A DNA stretch of 64,000 nucleotides. Origin: Pseudomonadota bacterium (lineage in GTDB: Bacteria > Pseudomonadota > Alphaproteobacteria > Rhodospirillales > Magnetospirillaceae). The stretch covers positions 95,966 through 159,965 of the forward strand of contig JAJYTF010000008.1 of assembly GCA_021793155.1 (NCBI GenBank), given 5' to 3'. A model generated the notes under the pieces. It had not been told where the DNA came from, made no database searches, and saw nothing but the letters and a program-made list of their open reading frames with translations. This document shows positions 8,093 to 17,488 of this stretch, piece by piece (the stretch's first letter is position 1; every line of letters begins with the position of its first letter). The position numbers and the translations under genes are program-made.

Positions 8093-9385
8093 TTATACGC
8101 AGGGTCTGATGTAAGGCTTGTTCACTTCCCACAATTCGTCAAGGATTTGCGTGGCGGCAGTTGTAGAATTTATCACGGGATCAATCAGTAGGGCCTGCAA
8201 GGCCAGTTCTTTCGACGCGTGGATCGCCGCCTCGACGGCCAGTTGCTGAACCCCGGCCTGGACCTTCAGCATATTGGCGATAGGTTCGGGAAGTGGGCCC
8301 AGCGAGACTGGGTGAACACCCGCGGCGTCGGCCATCAGCGGCACCTCGACTGCCAGATCCGCCGGCAGGTTGGGAATCACGCCGCGATTGCAGACGATGC
8401 CGGATTCGATGAAGCGCTTCTGGTTGTGCAGAATGCCGGCGATGACCGCGACGACCCGCTCACCCCAGGACTCCTGCGACCATTCGTCGAGAGGCGGGGT
8501 GGTGCCGGCGATCACGCCCTCGATCAGGGCCTTGAGCCGTTCGCGACCGCGCTCGTCTTCCTCGAAGTCGAAGCCGTTCTCGCCGGCCTCCCAGCCATAG
8601 GGCAGGAACTCGCCAGTGTGGTCGTCGCTGCAGCTTGGCCATAGACCGAAGGCGTGGAAGAGTTTGCGGACCAGGGGCGTAAAGGACGGGTCGTAGGTCT
8701 TCTCCTTTTCCCGGAGCAGCGGGTAGAGGTCGCGCCCGGTGCGCCGTTCGTGCAGATGCATGATCCATTGGAAATGGTTCAGTCCAGCTCCCCAGAGATC
8801 CACCTCGGCTTCCGGCATGCCGAGGATCTGGCAAATGAACCAGCGGGCCAGGAATAGCCCGTGGCACATTCCCAGGGACCTGATCCGGCTGTAGCGGCTC
8901 AAGCCAAGCACGATGCGGCTTTCAGGGTTGGACAGGTTGATGAACAGGGCATCAGGGCAAAGCTCTTCGACGTCGCGGGCGATATCGAAGATCAACGGCA
9001 TGGTTCGCAGGGTGAAGAACAGGCCGCCCGGGCCCCCGTTTTCACCGAGGGTGTGGCGGATGCCATATTTTTTTGGCACCTCGAAATCCAGCTTCCATAG
9101 ACGGTTGCGGTCGATGGCCGCCGCATTGACGACGAAAGCGGCGCCATCGAGGGCCACCCGGCGGTCGGTGGTCCGCTCGATCTTCAGGCCGGCGCCACCC
9201 CGGCGATTGAGGATCTCGGCCAGATCGGCCATGCGCCCGAGCGCGTCCGGGTTGATGTCGACCAACGTGAGGGTGCTACCGGCCAAGTCCTTGCTGTTGA
9301 ACAGGTCGCGGTACATGGACAGGCCGAAAGCTGCTCCGCCCGCACCGATGAAAACGATCTTCGTGGTATTGGTCATGGAACGCAT
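8093..9385 (-). CDS. Glycoside hydrolase family 4 protein (alpha-glucosidase/galactosidase type)
   Basis: A 430-aa GH4 enzyme. The family uses NAD+ and a divalent metal, usually Mn2+, to hydrolyse glycosides by oxidation-elimination. Visible features are the Rossmann start [20 protein letters not shown], the NPESR motif, the metal-ligand cysteine in LGMCHGLF, the GLNHFQW motif with its His ligand, and a conserved [12 protein letters not shown] late segment. Length is normal. ATGs at 9385 and 9376 are both possible; neither has a strong ribosome site. The substrate is unknown. It sits between two chemoreceptors, hinting at sugar-linked taxis, but nothing proves that. Confidence 0.9.
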   Translation of the reverse strand: MRSMTNTTKIVFIGAGGAAFGLSMYRDLFNSKDLAGSTLTLVDINPDALGRMADLAEILNRRGGAGLKIERTTDRRVALDGAAFVVNAAAIDRNRLWKLDFEVPKKYGIRHTLGENGGPGGLFFTLRTMPLIFDIARDVEELCPDALFINLSNPESRIVLGLSRYSRIRSLGMCHGLFLARWFICQILGMPEAEVDLWGAGLNHFQWIMHLHERRTGRDLYPLLREKEKTYDPSFTPLVRKLFHAFGLWPSCSDDHTGEFLPYGWEAGENGFDFEEDERGRERLKALIEGVIAGTTPPLDEWSQESWGERVVAVIAGILHNQKRFIESGIVCNRGVIPNLPADLAVEVPLMADAAGVHPVSLGPLPEPIANMLKVQAGVQQLAVEAAIHASKELALQALLIDPVINSTTAATQILDELWEVNKPYIRPCV

Positions 9386-9506
9386 CCCGTCGATTGCCGC
9401 CCGATTATAACGTCGGGAGAGGATAGCGCTCCTAACAGATTTCTTCAGGCCCGGGGATCAAGAGCAGGTTCGTCCTTTCCATTCCTGCCCTGCGCCCCGG
9501 CAAGCC

Positions 9507-11570
9507 CTATGCCTCCAACTGCCGGACGCCTTCGAGGAACTGGCTGACACGGTCATGCAGAAGCTTGGCGCGGCAGGCGGTGGCAGCGGTTTCGTCCAAC
9601 ATGTGGCGCGCGGCACTGCCCATTTCGCCGGCTTGCTGAGCGGCCCAGGTGATGTTGGTGGCGACCAATTCCGTGCCTTGCGCTGCGGCATTGGCATTGC
9701 GGGCGATCTCCTCGGTGGCTGCACCCTGCTGTTCGACCGCTGTGGCGATGGTTGACGAGATGCCGTTGATCTGCTGGACCGTATGAACGATGGAGCGGAT
9801 GGCGCCCACCGCCTCCTTGGTCGCCGCCTGGATGCTGCCGATCTGCTGCCGGATTTCGTCGGTTGCCCGCGCGGTTTGGCCGGCAAGGTTCTTGACCTCG
9901 GTGGCGACGACGGCAAACCCCTTGCCCATGTCGCCCGCCCTTGCCGCCTCGATGGTGGCATTCAACGCCAGCAGGTTGGTCTGGCCGGCGATATCCGAGA
10001 TCATGGTGACCACATCGCCGATGTGCTGGGCCGATTCGGCCAGGCTGGTGACCAGTTCGTCGGTCCGCCCGGCCGCCATGGCGGCGTGGCTGGTGATGGA
10101 GGCCGATTCGTTCACCCGCGCGGCGATCTGCGCGACCGAAGCAGCAAGTTGTTCAGCCGCCCCGGCCATGGTCTGGACATTGGCCGAAGCCTGGTTGGAT
10201 GAGGTGTCGACGTCGCTCATCTGCCGCGAGGTCGTCTCGGCGACCCCGGTGATGTCGCGGGCCTTCGCTTCCAGTTCGTGCACCGATCGGGCGACGCCCT
10301 GGACAATTTCGTCGACTTCGCGGTCGAAACTGCGGGCCATCTGTTCGAGCTGCTCGGCCCGCGAATGGATCGCGCGTGTCTGGCGTTCCTGCTCGGCCCG
10401 CAGGCGCTCGACCGCTTCTGCATTCTCCTTGAAGACCTGGGCGGCGGTTGCCATCCGTCCGATTTCGTCCTTCCGGTGCACGCCGGGGATTTCGGTGCCG
10501 ATCTGGCCGGCCGCCAGCCGCTCCATGGCCGCCTCCATCGCTGCCACCGGGCGGGTGATGGAGCGTTGGAAGACCAGCGAGGCCAGCAGGTATGCGACCG
10601 CGGCAAAACCGCCGAAAGCGATGGTCCGGAACAAGACCGCCGCGCGGGTTCGCGCCTGGCTCTCGGTGGCGCGGCTGCTGCCTTCGCGTGCCGCTTCGAA
10701 TAGGGCGTCCACCTCAGGCTGGGCCGCTTTGAAGTGCGAGCGCACTTCGGCCAATTGTTTCACCATCGACAGCGTGGTGTCGGAATACGTCGCCATGTCC
10801 GCGATATAGGTGTTGAGCAACTGGTGAAATTTATTGCGGGTGGCGGGATCGAGTTCGCTGGCGTCGATCTTGAGGTCGAACTCGTTGGCCCAGCGTTTGT
10901 GGCGCCGCAGGAAGGATGGGTCTTTGAACTGCACGAAATCCTTTTCCGCCAGCCGCATCTGCAACATCCGGGCGACCATCGCGTCCTGGTTTGGCCAGAC
11001 ATCAAGTTCCGTCTGGATCGCTTTGAGAGAGGCCGCCAGCTTCGCCTTGAGTCCTTCGTCCTCGGTCAGCCCCAGGCGTTCGGCATCGCCGACCAGCTTT
11101 CCGAAGCTGTCGTTGATAGCCTTCAGGTCGGTGTCCATGGCTTCCAGTTCCTTCGATTCCCCAGCCGCGACGACAAGGGAGCGAAGCTCGCCGAGATCCT
11201 TCAATGCCAGGGCCGAGGTCTGGTGAAACAGCTCGACCGAACCGCGGTTCCCTTCATTGACGTAGGTGTTCTGGGCTGCCTGCATCACCAGCAGGTCCGC
11301 CCGGATGTCCGAGGCAAGGCGGGTCATCCGGCCGTAAGCCAGTTGTTCGGCGATGGCTTTCGAGGTCTTCATCTCGCCCCAGCCGTAGAAGGCGGCGAAG
11401 ACCAGGCCGGCGCCCAGGGCCAGCATGACCAGAATGTGGAAGCGCCAACCGATCGGCCAATCGCAAAGCACAGGAATGTCACCGCTCTGCCAGATACGGG
11501 AAAGGCGGAGCGCTTCCTCATTCATTGTAATTGATGAATTAGTTGTGCTGTAAATGGTGGCAATGCTCAT
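9507..11570 (-). CDS. Methyl-accepting chemotaxis protein with large helical ectodomain
   Basis: A 687-aa transmembrane chemoreceptor. The first membrane helix is at about residues 44-65 ([20 protein letters not shown]). A roughly 250-residue helical periplasmic domain follows, of a length suited to a helical bimodular (HBM)-type sensor. Then come TM2 (about 320-340), HAMP, and a signalling domain with [20 protein letters not shown] and [22 protein letters not shown] receptors commonly detect organic acids, which would fit this region; the domain call is tentative. Of the possible starts, the ATG at 11570 has GGGGAG upstream and is preferred over the GTG at 11588. Confidence 0.9.
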   Translation of the reverse strand: MSIATIYSTTNSSITMNEEALRLSRIWQSGDIPVLCDWPIGWRFHILVMLALGAGLVFAAFYGWGEMKTSKAIAEQLAYGRMTRLASDIRADLLVMQAAQNTYVNEGNRGSVELFHQTSALALKDLGELRSLVVAAGESKELEAMDTDLKAINDSFGKLVGDAERLGLTEDEGLKAKLAASLKAIQTELDVWPNQDAMVARMLQMRLAEKDFVQFKDPSFLRRHKRWANEFDLKIDASELDPATRNKFHQLLNTYIADMATYSDTTLSMVKQLAEVRSHFKAAQPEVDALFEAAREGSSRATESQARTRAAVLFRTIAFGGFAAVAYLLASLVFQRSITRPVAAMEAAMERLAAGQIGTEIPGVHRKDEIGRMATAAQVFKENAEAVERLRAEQERQTRAIHSRAEQLEQMARSFDREVDEIVQGVARSVHELEAKARDITGVAETTSRQMSDVDTSSNQASANVQTMAGAAEQLAASVAQIAARVNESASITSHAAMAAGRTDELVTSLAESAQHIGDVVTMISDIAGQTNLLALNATIEAARAGDMGKGFAVVATEVKNLAGQTARATDEIRQQIGSIQAATKEAVGAIRSIVHTVQQINGISSTIATAVEQQGAATEEIARNANAAAQGTELVATNITWAAQQAGEMGSAARHMLDETAATACRAKLLHDRVSQFLEGVRQLEA

Positions 11571-11830
11571 TTCTGGCACTCCCCACACTCCTCTTCAGTA
11601 TATGCGATTTGTCTTGCTAAGACCTAGCCGATCAACGGCGGCAGCAAAAAGACACTTTTATGAAACTTTCTTGAAATGGCGCTCTGTGGCCAAGTGTATT
11701 CAATTTTATTTAATGACAATTCATTCGCCTCTTGAGCCGACAGGTGAGCGTAACGGTTGAACCGCGGCTCCGTTGAGGTGATTTTCTGAGGTCGGAAGCA
11801 AGTTTCGGGAACGGATTGACGGAGGATTGA

Positions 11831-12256
11831 ATGAGGTGGCACGGGCTGAAGCAATTTGGCAGGGGAATCCTGACGGCGGCTGCGCTTCTGGCGGCCATGC
11901 CCTCGATGGCGGAGGAGGCGCAGCATGCACAGCAGGCACCCGAAGCGGCCAATGGCTCGATTCTGCTGACCGTGTTCTTCCGGCACGACCAGTCGAAGAC
12001 GCTGGATGAAATCAACCAACATCTGCGCCAGACCGGCTATTTCAAGCGGTTCCCACCGCCGGGGATCGAGGTGGTGTCCTGGTACGTGATGATGGGCATC
12101 GGCCAGGTGGTCACCCTGCGGGTGCCGGCGGATCGTCTGCGCGAGGTAAATCGGGTGATCGAGGAAACGGCCTGGGGAGGCTATCGTACCGAGTTCTACC
12201 CCACATACGACTTCAAGGCGGTTGCCGAGGCGCAACACGAGGCGGCCCAGAAATAA
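11831..12256 (+). CDS. Secreted hypothetical protein, 141 aa
   Basis: A 141-aa protein with a clear signal peptide (residues 1-27, cleavage after SMAEE or earlier at PSMA). The mature part includes SILLTVFFRHDQSKTLDEIN, an amphipathic helix, GIEVVSWYVMMGIGQVVTLR and a C-terminal Ala/Gln-rich tail. The beta-alpha-beta layout looks like a small ferredoxin-like fold. No named family is recognised. It begins at the ATG at 11831 with GGAGG upstream and stands alone between a divergent chemoreceptor and a convergent permease. Confidence 0.72.
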   Translation: MRWHGLKQFGRGILTAAALLAAMPSMAEEAQHAQQAPEAANGSILLTVFFRHDQSKTLDEINQHLRQTGYFKRFPPPGIEVVSWYVMMGIGQVVTLRVPADRLREVNRVIEETAWGGYRTEFYPTYDFKAVAEAQHEAAQK

Positions 12257-12288
12257 AAAAAGATGCGCCGCATTGGCTGCGGCGCATC
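12251..12288 (-). terminator. Intrinsic terminator for the lactate permease transcript
   Basis: A perfect 11-bp stem (12262-12272 with 12278-12288, 5-nt loop) is followed on the minus strand by seven T residues (12255-12261). It lies about 100 nt past the permease stop and touches the end of the convergent secreted-protein gene, whose stop is at 12254-12256. Confidence 0.8.
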
Positions 12289-12300
12289 GAGGCGGCGTTG

Positions 12301-12383
12301 CGGCAAATCAATCCGTTGGTGGGCCGCCTTATCCAGACGCTTGGGAACCAAGCGTCTGGGGCGGACTACCAGGGGATTTGCCG
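12301..12383 (-). repeat. Palindromic dispersed repeat, copy 1
   Basis: The 53-nt core (12316-12368) read on the minus strand matches a copy at 40248-40300 at 49 of 53 positions. It has a nested palindrome: inner arms ccagacgcttgg/ccaagcgtctgg and outer ccgcc/ggcgg. At this site an extra outer pair, cggcaaatc (12301-12309) and gatttgccg (12375-12383), encloses the core. Both copies lie just downstream of a gene and in the gene's own orientation, which resembles REP-type elements. Confidence 0.75.
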
Positions 12384-12389
12384 TAATGC

Positions 12390-14036
12390 TCAGGGAATCA
12401 TGAATGGCAATAGATAGGCCTGGATCATCGTGAGGATGCCGACGATCACCACGAAGAACAGGCTGTGCTTGATGGTAAAACGGAACAGGTCGGATTCGTG
12501 ACCGACCAGACCCACTGCCGCACAAGCCACGGCGATGGATTGCGGCGAGATCATCTTGCCGGTGACCCCGCCGGTGGTGTTCGCCGCGACTAATAGCGTG
12601 TCGGGTGCGCCGATCTGGTGGGCGGTGTTGGCCTGCAGGCTGCAGAACAAGGCGTTGCTCGACGTATCCGAACCAGTGAGGAAGACCCCCAGCCAGCCCA
12701 GTACCGGCGAGAAGAACGGGTAGGCCGAGCCGGTGCCGGCAAGCAACAGGGCCAGGGTCGAAGACAGTCCGCAGTAGTTGGCGATGAAGGCGAAGGCGAC
12801 CACCATGCCGATGGTGTAGATCGGTCGCAGCAGTTCCTTCACTGTCTCACCGAAGGCCTTGGCCGCGTCGCCCGGCTTCATGCCCAGGACGAGCATCGAC
12901 AGGATCGCGGCGAAGAGGATCGCCGTGCCGGTGGCCGACAGCAGGTTGAGGTCGTAGCCGGCGGCGTAGGGTGTCGGCTTGGCAACGATCGGCGCTGCCT
13001 TGATCACCAGCTTGTCGAGGCCGCCGATGTCGAAGTGCAGTGTCGTTCCGGCCAGCGGGGCTCCTTTGGCGAACAGGGCCTTGAACCCGGGCAGGCTCCA
13101 GATGGTCACCATCAAGGTGAGGATGAGGAACGGTGACCAGGCCTTGAAGATCTGCGCGTGCGTAAAGCCATGGGCGGTCTTTTCCAGCGTGGCTTCCTCC
13201 GTCTTGAAACGGAAGATCTCCTTCGGATGCCAGATCTTCAGGAACACGGTGAGGCTTACCAGGCTGACCAGAGCCGAGATGATGTCCGGCAGTTCCGGGC
13301 CGATGAAGTTGGACGTAAAGAACTGGGTGATGGCGAAGCTGCCGCCAGCCACCAGGATGCCCGGCCAGGTTTCGCGAACGCCCTTCATGCCGTCCATCAC
13401 CAGAACGATCCAGAACGGGACGAATACCGACAGGAACGGTAGCTGGCGGCCAGCCATGGCGCCGATTTTCATCGCTTCCATGCCGGTGACCTTGCCGGCC
13501 ATGATGATCGGAATACCCATGGCGCCGAAGGCCACCGGAGCGGTGTTGGCGATCAGGCACAGGCCCGCGGCGTAAAGCGGGTTGAAGCCCAGGCCGACCA
13601 GAAGCGCCGCGGTGATGGCGACGGGGGCGCCGAATCCGGCGGCGCCTTCGAGGAAGGCGCCGAAGGAAAAGCCAACCATGAGCATCTGCAGCCGCTGATC
13701 CTCAGTGATCGAAATGACCGAGGACCGGATGATCTCGAACTGGCCGGTCTTCACCGTAATCTTATAAAGGAAGACGGCTGCGACGATGATCCAGGCGATC
13801 GGCCACAGGCCGATGAAGAAGCCATAGAGTCCCGAAGCCACGGCCATCGAGGCGGGCATGCCATAGAACAATATGGCTACGGCCAGGGCGATGGCGACCG
13901 TGATGGTTGCCGCCACATGGCCCTTCATGCGCAACACGGCCAAGGCGACGAAGAAGACGATGATCGGCAATGCGGCGATCAATGACGAGAGCCATAGATT
14001 GCCGAGCGGATCGTAAATCTGCGTCCAAGTTTGCAT
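12390..14036 (-). CDS. lctP: L-lactate permease (LctP family)
   Basis: A 548-aa polytopic lactate/glycolate:proton symporter of the LctP family with about 12-14 hydrophobic segments. Family-typical stretches are [12 protein letters not shown] at the N-terminus, [20 protein letters not shown] (about residues 120-140), a [14 protein letters not shown] motif and [20 protein letters not shown] near the C-terminus. The ATG at 14036 follows an AGGAG ribosome site; the open frame to 14090 lacks one. No lactate dehydrogenase is adjacent, so uptake stands alone here. A GntR-type operator candidate lies upstream. Confidence 0.95.
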   Translation of the reverse strand: MQTWTQIYDPLGNLWLSSLIAALPIIVFFVALAVLRMKGHVAATITVAIALAVAILFYGMPASMAVASGLYGFFIGLWPIAWIIVAAVFLYKITVKTGQFEIIRSSVISITEDQRLQMLMVGFSFGAFLEGAAGFGAPVAITAALLVGLGFNPLYAAGLCLIANTAPVAFGAMGIPIIMAGKVTGMEAMKIGAMAGRQLPFLSVFVPFWIVLVMDGMKGVRETWPGILVAGGSFAITQFFTSNFIGPELPDIISALVSLVSLTVFLKIWHPKEIFRFKTEEATLEKTAHGFTHAQIFKAWSPFLILTLMVTIWSLPGFKALFAKGAPLAGTTLHFDIGGLDKLVIKAAPIVAKPTPYAAGYDLNLLSATGTAILFAAILSMLVLGMKPGDAAKAFGETVKELLRPIYTIGMVVAFAFIANYCGLSSTLALLLAGTGSAYPFFSPVLGWLGVFLTGSDTSSNALFCSLQANTAHQIGAPDTLLVAANTTGGVTGKMISPQSIAVACAAVGLVGHESDLFRFTIKHSLFFVVIVGILTMIQAYLLPFMIP

Positions 14037-14216
14037 GCTTGCTCCTGCGAATCGGCCGACAGCCCTTCTGTCTGGATGTGAGCACCGCACGTCCTCCGCC
14101 CCTGGCGATCAGTCCCACGGCTCCGACGCTCCCCGTTCGATACGGGGGATGGCGGTCGTCTCGGCTGCTCCCCCCAAATTGGTGTTCGGCACCCTTTTCG
14201 AACTTATCGGATGGCA

Positions 14217-14235
14217 TGGTAAATTGATTTTACCA
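14217..14235. promoter_or_regulatory. GntR-like operator candidate upstream of lctP
   Basis: Perfect arms tggtaaa (14217-14223) and tttacca (14229-14235) with a 5-bp spacer fit the TGGT-N-ACCA style of FadR/LldR-type GntR regulators. It is about 180 bp upstream of the lctP start. No GntR gene lies nearby. Confidence 0.4.
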
Positions 14236-14296
14236 ATGATGTAAAGTGGGCAACAACGCGGACCATGAGTCCGGCTGTGGTTTATCGCCCGAACAG

Positions 14297-14758
14297 TTAC
14301 CAAAACCGGAACGACAGAGTGACCATGCCGAAGCGATCTTCGCCCCGCTGCCCGCAGAATTCCTTGGCTCGTTCGGCCACAGTGAACTCTAGCTGCGGGA
14401 GGTCCGTCCAGAATAGCGAAGCTCCCGCCAGCAGGTCGGCAACCAGGGGCTTCTTGTCGACGCTGCGGCTGCTTTCCCAAATGTTGCCGTCGAGGAAGAT
14501 GTTGCGGGCGACGGCGCGGCCCCGGGTGCCGACGAAAAGGTGCCAACCGAGGAGACCCTGTATGCGGTCGGCATCGAACCAGGTGCCGGAGATGCTCGGT
14601 CGGATATGCGGTGGGCCGTAGTCGGCAGCCAGATCCTGGCCGACCCGCAGCAGGATGCCGGCTTCGCCATAGGTGAACACGTTGCCGCCGGTCGCTCCCA
14701 TTTCAGGGATGGCGTCGACGCCGACGACGCCCTGCGGGAAATTACTTGCCCTGGGAAT
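14297..14758 (-). pseudogene. 3' remnant of an LpxR-like (DUF2219) outer-membrane protein gene
   Basis: Only the C-terminal portion of a lipid A deacylase-like protein remains. From an in-frame TAG at 14759-14761 the frame reads VVGVDAIPEMGATGGNVFTY, then RPSISGTWF, GRAVARNIFLDGN and SVDKKPLVADL, and ends SFRFW with the C-terminal aromatic signature of beta-barrel proteins. DUF2219 proteins are about 300 aa; roughly half, including the N-terminal catalytic part and signal peptide, is missing. Sequence upstream of the TAG in other frames does not continue it. An internal ATG at 14701 allows a 134-aa product, but no export signal would be present. I read it as decayed. Confidence 0.72.
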
Positions 14759-14862
14759 CTAGCGCGTCGCCGATTGGCGCAAACCTGCCGAGGTTCAGGG
14801 GTGGCCGGGGGTTCCCGACATATGCCGGAATATGCGATTATGCGTTGCCCTCGCTGGAAAGA

Positions 14863-15579
14863 ATGCCTGTGACATCCGCCGATCTCGTTTCCCGTATCCT
14901 CTATCGCGACGCCATGATGCTTGTCATCGACAAGCCTTCGGGTCTGGCGGTCCATGCCAGCGGCCGGGATGACGATCATTTGGGAAAATACCTCGACCTC
15001 CTGGCCTTCGGCCTTCCGCAGCCGCCCGAACTGGCCCATCGGCTCGATCGTGAAACCTCGGGCTGTCTCGTCTTGGGCCGGCACCGCCAGGCGTTGAAGC
15101 GCCTGGGCGGGCTGTTCGCCACACGGCGGGTGGAGAAGGTGTACTGGGCGGTGGTGGTCGGCGACCCTCCGGCTGAATGCGGCTGCATCGATCGGCCCTT
15201 GGCCAAGATCGAGGCTAACACGCGGCACTGGCGGATGAAGATCGACCCCCGCGGGCAGTCGGCGATCACCGACTGGCGTCTGCTGGGGCACAGCGGCCGG
15301 CTGTCGTGGCTGGAATGCCGTCCGCGGACGGGCCGTACGCACCAACTCCGCGTGCATCTCGCCTCGATCGGTTGCCCCATCGTCGGCGATGGAATTTACG
15401 GCAGAGGCACCGCCGACCTGGTGGACGGGCGCCTGCACCTCCATGCCCGTGCCGTGGCCTTGCCGCTGTATCCGAAAAGGCCGCCGGTCACGGCCGTGGC
15501 GCCGGTGCCGATCCACATGGCGGAAAGCCTGGCAGCCTGCGGCTGCGGAGAGTTGACGGAAGACGAAAAAGATCAGTGA
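14863..15579 (+). CDS. RluA-family pseudouridine synthase (first paralogue)
   Basis: A 238-aa RNA pseudouridine synthase. Visible motifs are ILYRDAMMLVIDKPSGLAVH, the catalytic-Asp motif AHRLDRETSGCLVL, the conserved Tyr region VEKVYWAVV and RPRTGRTHQLRVHL. There is no S4 domain. It converts uridine to pseudouridine in rRNA or tRNA; the target cannot be read, although the short RluA form often modifies tRNA-like stems. Of the in-frame starts the ATG at 14863 has GGAAAG just upstream and opens directly on the family N-terminus. It is a close paralogue of the gene at 17489. Confidence 0.92.
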   Translation: MPVTSADLVSRILYRDAMMLVIDKPSGLAVHASGRDDDHLGKYLDLLAFGLPQPPELAHRLDRETSGCLVLGRHRQALKRLGGLFATRRVEKVYWAVVVGDPPAECGCIDRPLAKIEANTRHWRMKIDPRGQSAITDWRLLGHSGRLSWLECRPRTGRTHQLRVHLASIGCPIVGDGIYGRGTADLVDGRLHLHARAVALPLYPKRPPVTAVAPVPIHMAESLAACGCGELTEDEKDQ

Positions 15580-15637
15580 ATGGCCAGATCATCGCGCATT
15601 GATGGCGATGACGGGTGAGAGAAGGAAGGAGAAGACG

Positions 15638-16570
15638 ATGCGGGTATTGGTCGTCGGTGCAGGGGCTGTCGGAGGCTATTTCGGCGGACGCTTGCTGGAA
15701 GCGGGACGGGACGTCACCTTCCTCGTACGCCCGCGCCGCCGCACCCAGTTGGCCGCCGACGGGCTGGTTATCAGCAGCCCGTTCGGTGATGCACGTCTGT
15801 CGCCGCTGACGGTCTCGGCAGAAGAGATCACCGGCTCCTGGGATCTTATCGTCCTGAGCTGCAAGGCCTATGACTTGCCGAAGGCGATCGACGCCATTGC
15901 CGGCGCGGTCGGGCCGCAGACCATGATCCTGCCGCTGCTTAACGGCATGGCCCATCTGGACGAATTGGAGCGCCGGTTCGGTGCCGACCGTGTCCTCGGC
16001 GGGTTATGCTCCCTGGCCGTGACGATGGACCAGCAGGGGGCGATCCGCCATCTGAACCAAATGCACAACCTTGCCTTCGGCGAGCGCCGCGGCGGGGAGA
16101 GCGAAAGGATCAAGGCTGTCGCCGAACTGATGGGGCCGGCCAAGTTCAGTTGGCGGGCCAGTACCGATATCATTCTCGAAATGTGGGAAAAATGGGTCTT
16201 CCTGGCGGCCCTGGCTGCCGGCACATGCCTGTTGCGTGCCAGCGTCGGCGATATCGTGGTGGCGGGCGGGAAAGACATTCTGCTCGGCCTCGTGTCCGAG
16301 AGCCAATCGGTGGCCGAGGCGGCTGGCTACGGTGCTCGAGAGGAGGTGCTCGACAAGAGTCGGGGGATGCTGACTGCTGTCGGCTCACCGCTGACCGCGT
16401 CGATGCTGCGCGACCTCGAGAGCGGCGGTCCCATCGAGGCGGACCATGTCATCGGCGACTTGTTGCGGCGAGCCCAGGAAAGCGCTCTGACCGTACCGTT
16501 GCTGCGGCTGGCTTATCTCCACCTCAAGGCCTATGAGGCGCGCCGCCAGCGGGAAGCGACGCCTTCGTAA
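15638..16570 (+). CDS. 2-dehydropantoate 2-reductase family protein (PanE/ApbA)
   Basis: A 310-aa NAD(P)-dependent reductase of the ketopantoate reductase fold. The Rossmann motif VLVVGAGAVGGYFGGRLLEAG is at residues 3-23, LSCKAYDLPKAI follows, then PLLNGMAHLDELE, and the helical C-terminal domain includes KWVFLAALAAGTCL and a GGPIEADHVIGDL segment. In PanE the reaction is ketopantoate to pantoate in CoA synthesis. Several paralogous subfamilies exist, so the exact substrate is uncertain. The ATG at 15638 follows GGAAGGAG. It lies 58 bp downstream of the pseudouridine synthase and may be cotranscribed. Confidence 0.87.
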   Translation: MRVLVVGAGAVGGYFGGRLLEAGRDVTFLVRPRRRTQLAADGLVISSPFGDARLSPLTVSAEEITGSWDLIVLSCKAYDLPKAIDAIAGAVGPQTMILPLLNGMAHLDELERRFGADRVLGGLCSLAVTMDQQGAIRHLNQMHNLAFGERRGGESERIKAVAELMGPAKFSWRASTDIILEMWEKWVFLAALAAGTCLLRASVGDIVVAGGKDILLGLVSESQSVAEAAGYGAREEVLDKSRGMLTAVGSPLTASMLRDLESGGPIEADHVIGDLLRRAQESALTVPLLRLAYLHLKAYEARRQREATPS

Positions 16571-16742
16571 ATTTCCTCCGGTCGGGGCCGTCTTACCCGG
16601 CGAGGGGCAAGAACCAAGCCCGCGCAGCTGACCCGAAATCGCGCCATTGGCGTGGGTTTATATTACCGGTATATGAAAATACTCGGATGATAACTTGGCA
16701 CGTCTTGCTTGCCGCAAATAAAAACTCTTAGAGTCCCCTCGA

Positions 16743-16756
16743 AGTGATCAATCACT
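16743..16756. promoter_or_regulatory. Small inverted repeat before the response regulator
   Basis: Arms agtgat/atcact with a 2-bp spacer sit directly in front of the ribosome site (GGAGG) of the gene at 16769. An autoregulatory operator is possible but unproven. Confidence 0.25.
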
Positions 16757-16768
16757 GGAGGCAAAGGA

Positions 16769-17479
16769 ATGGTTTGTCTGGCAGTCGCTGTCGACGATGC
16801 CGGCCTCCGCCAGGAAATGGTCGTCGAACTTGGGCGACTGGGATTTGCCGTTACTGGTCTGGCGGACCGCCAACTGCTGAGGGAACATCTGACGGATGAA
16901 GGGTGCGACGTGGTGATCCTCGACTGGGGGAGGCGCCACGACGATGACGAGACCTTGGCCTACCTCCGCGAAACCTATCTGGGGGGCGTCGTTCTGCTGT
17001 GCGGCGACAACGTCGAGACCCGCGTCCGCGGTTTTCGGGCGGGAGCCGACCTTCACTTGCCCTGGCCGCCGGATATTCGCGAACTGGCGGCGGCGACGGA
17101 GAACCTGGCCCGCCGCATTTGTGTGCTGCGCGCCGCCGCAGCCAGCCCGGCAGGCGCCGAGGATGGGGCACCGTCTTGGTTGCTCGATACGGTGAAGTGG
17201 GAGTTGACGATCCCGGACGGTCGGAAATTGCCGCTGACGGGCGGCGAATTCCGCTTTCTCGGCTGCCTGATGGCGGTTCCCGGCCGGCCGGTCCCACGGG
17301 CGGAAATCATCCGGGCTCTCGGCTACCTCGAGGATGGCTACGAGCCGCGGAGCCTCGACGCCGTGGTGCGGCGCCTGCGCCGCAAGGCGGAACGCGTGCT
17401 CGGCATCGAATTGCCCATCCGTGCCGCCCATGCCCACGGCTATGTGTTCATCGCTGCCGCCCGTGGAGGTTTGGGATAG
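16769..17479 (+). CDS. Atypical OmpR-type response regulator
   Basis: A 236-aa protein with an N-terminal receiver-like domain (1-120) and a C-terminal winged-helix DNA-binding domain (about 135-232: LPLTGGEFRFLGCLMAVPGR, PRSLDAVVRRLRRKAERVLG, HGYVFIA). The receiver keeps an acidic pair (Asp9/Asp10) and the putative phosphoacceptor Asp52 in VVILDWG. The conserved Lys region reads GADLHLPWPPD, without the usual Lys-Pro, and the Thr/Ser position is altered (LLCGDN). Phosphorylation-independent function is therefore likely; this is inference. No histidine kinase is adjacent. The gene sits between two RluA paralogues. Confidence 0.85.
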   Translation: MVCLAVAVDDAGLRQEMVVELGRLGFAVTGLADRQLLREHLTDEGCDVVILDWGRRHDDDETLAYLRETYLGGVVLLCGDNVETRVRGFRAGADLHLPWPPDIRELAAATENLARRICVLRAAAASPAGAEDGAPSWLLDTVKWELTIPDGRKLPLTGGEFRFLGCLMAVPGRPVPRAEIIRALGYLEDGYEPRSLDAVVRRLRRKAERVLGIELPIRAAHAHGYVFIAAARGGLG

Positions 17480-17488
17480 AATTCGCCA

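Noticed and set aside
14036..14090. Upstream extension of the lactate permease frame
   Set aside because: No ribosome site precedes it, while the ATG at 14036 has AGGAG and begins the conserved family N-terminus.
16690..16712. TGGCACG-like start of a sigma-54 promoter upstream of the response regulator
   Set aside because: After TGGCACG the next GC pairs come at spacing 8 and 12, not 10, so the -24/-12 rule fails.
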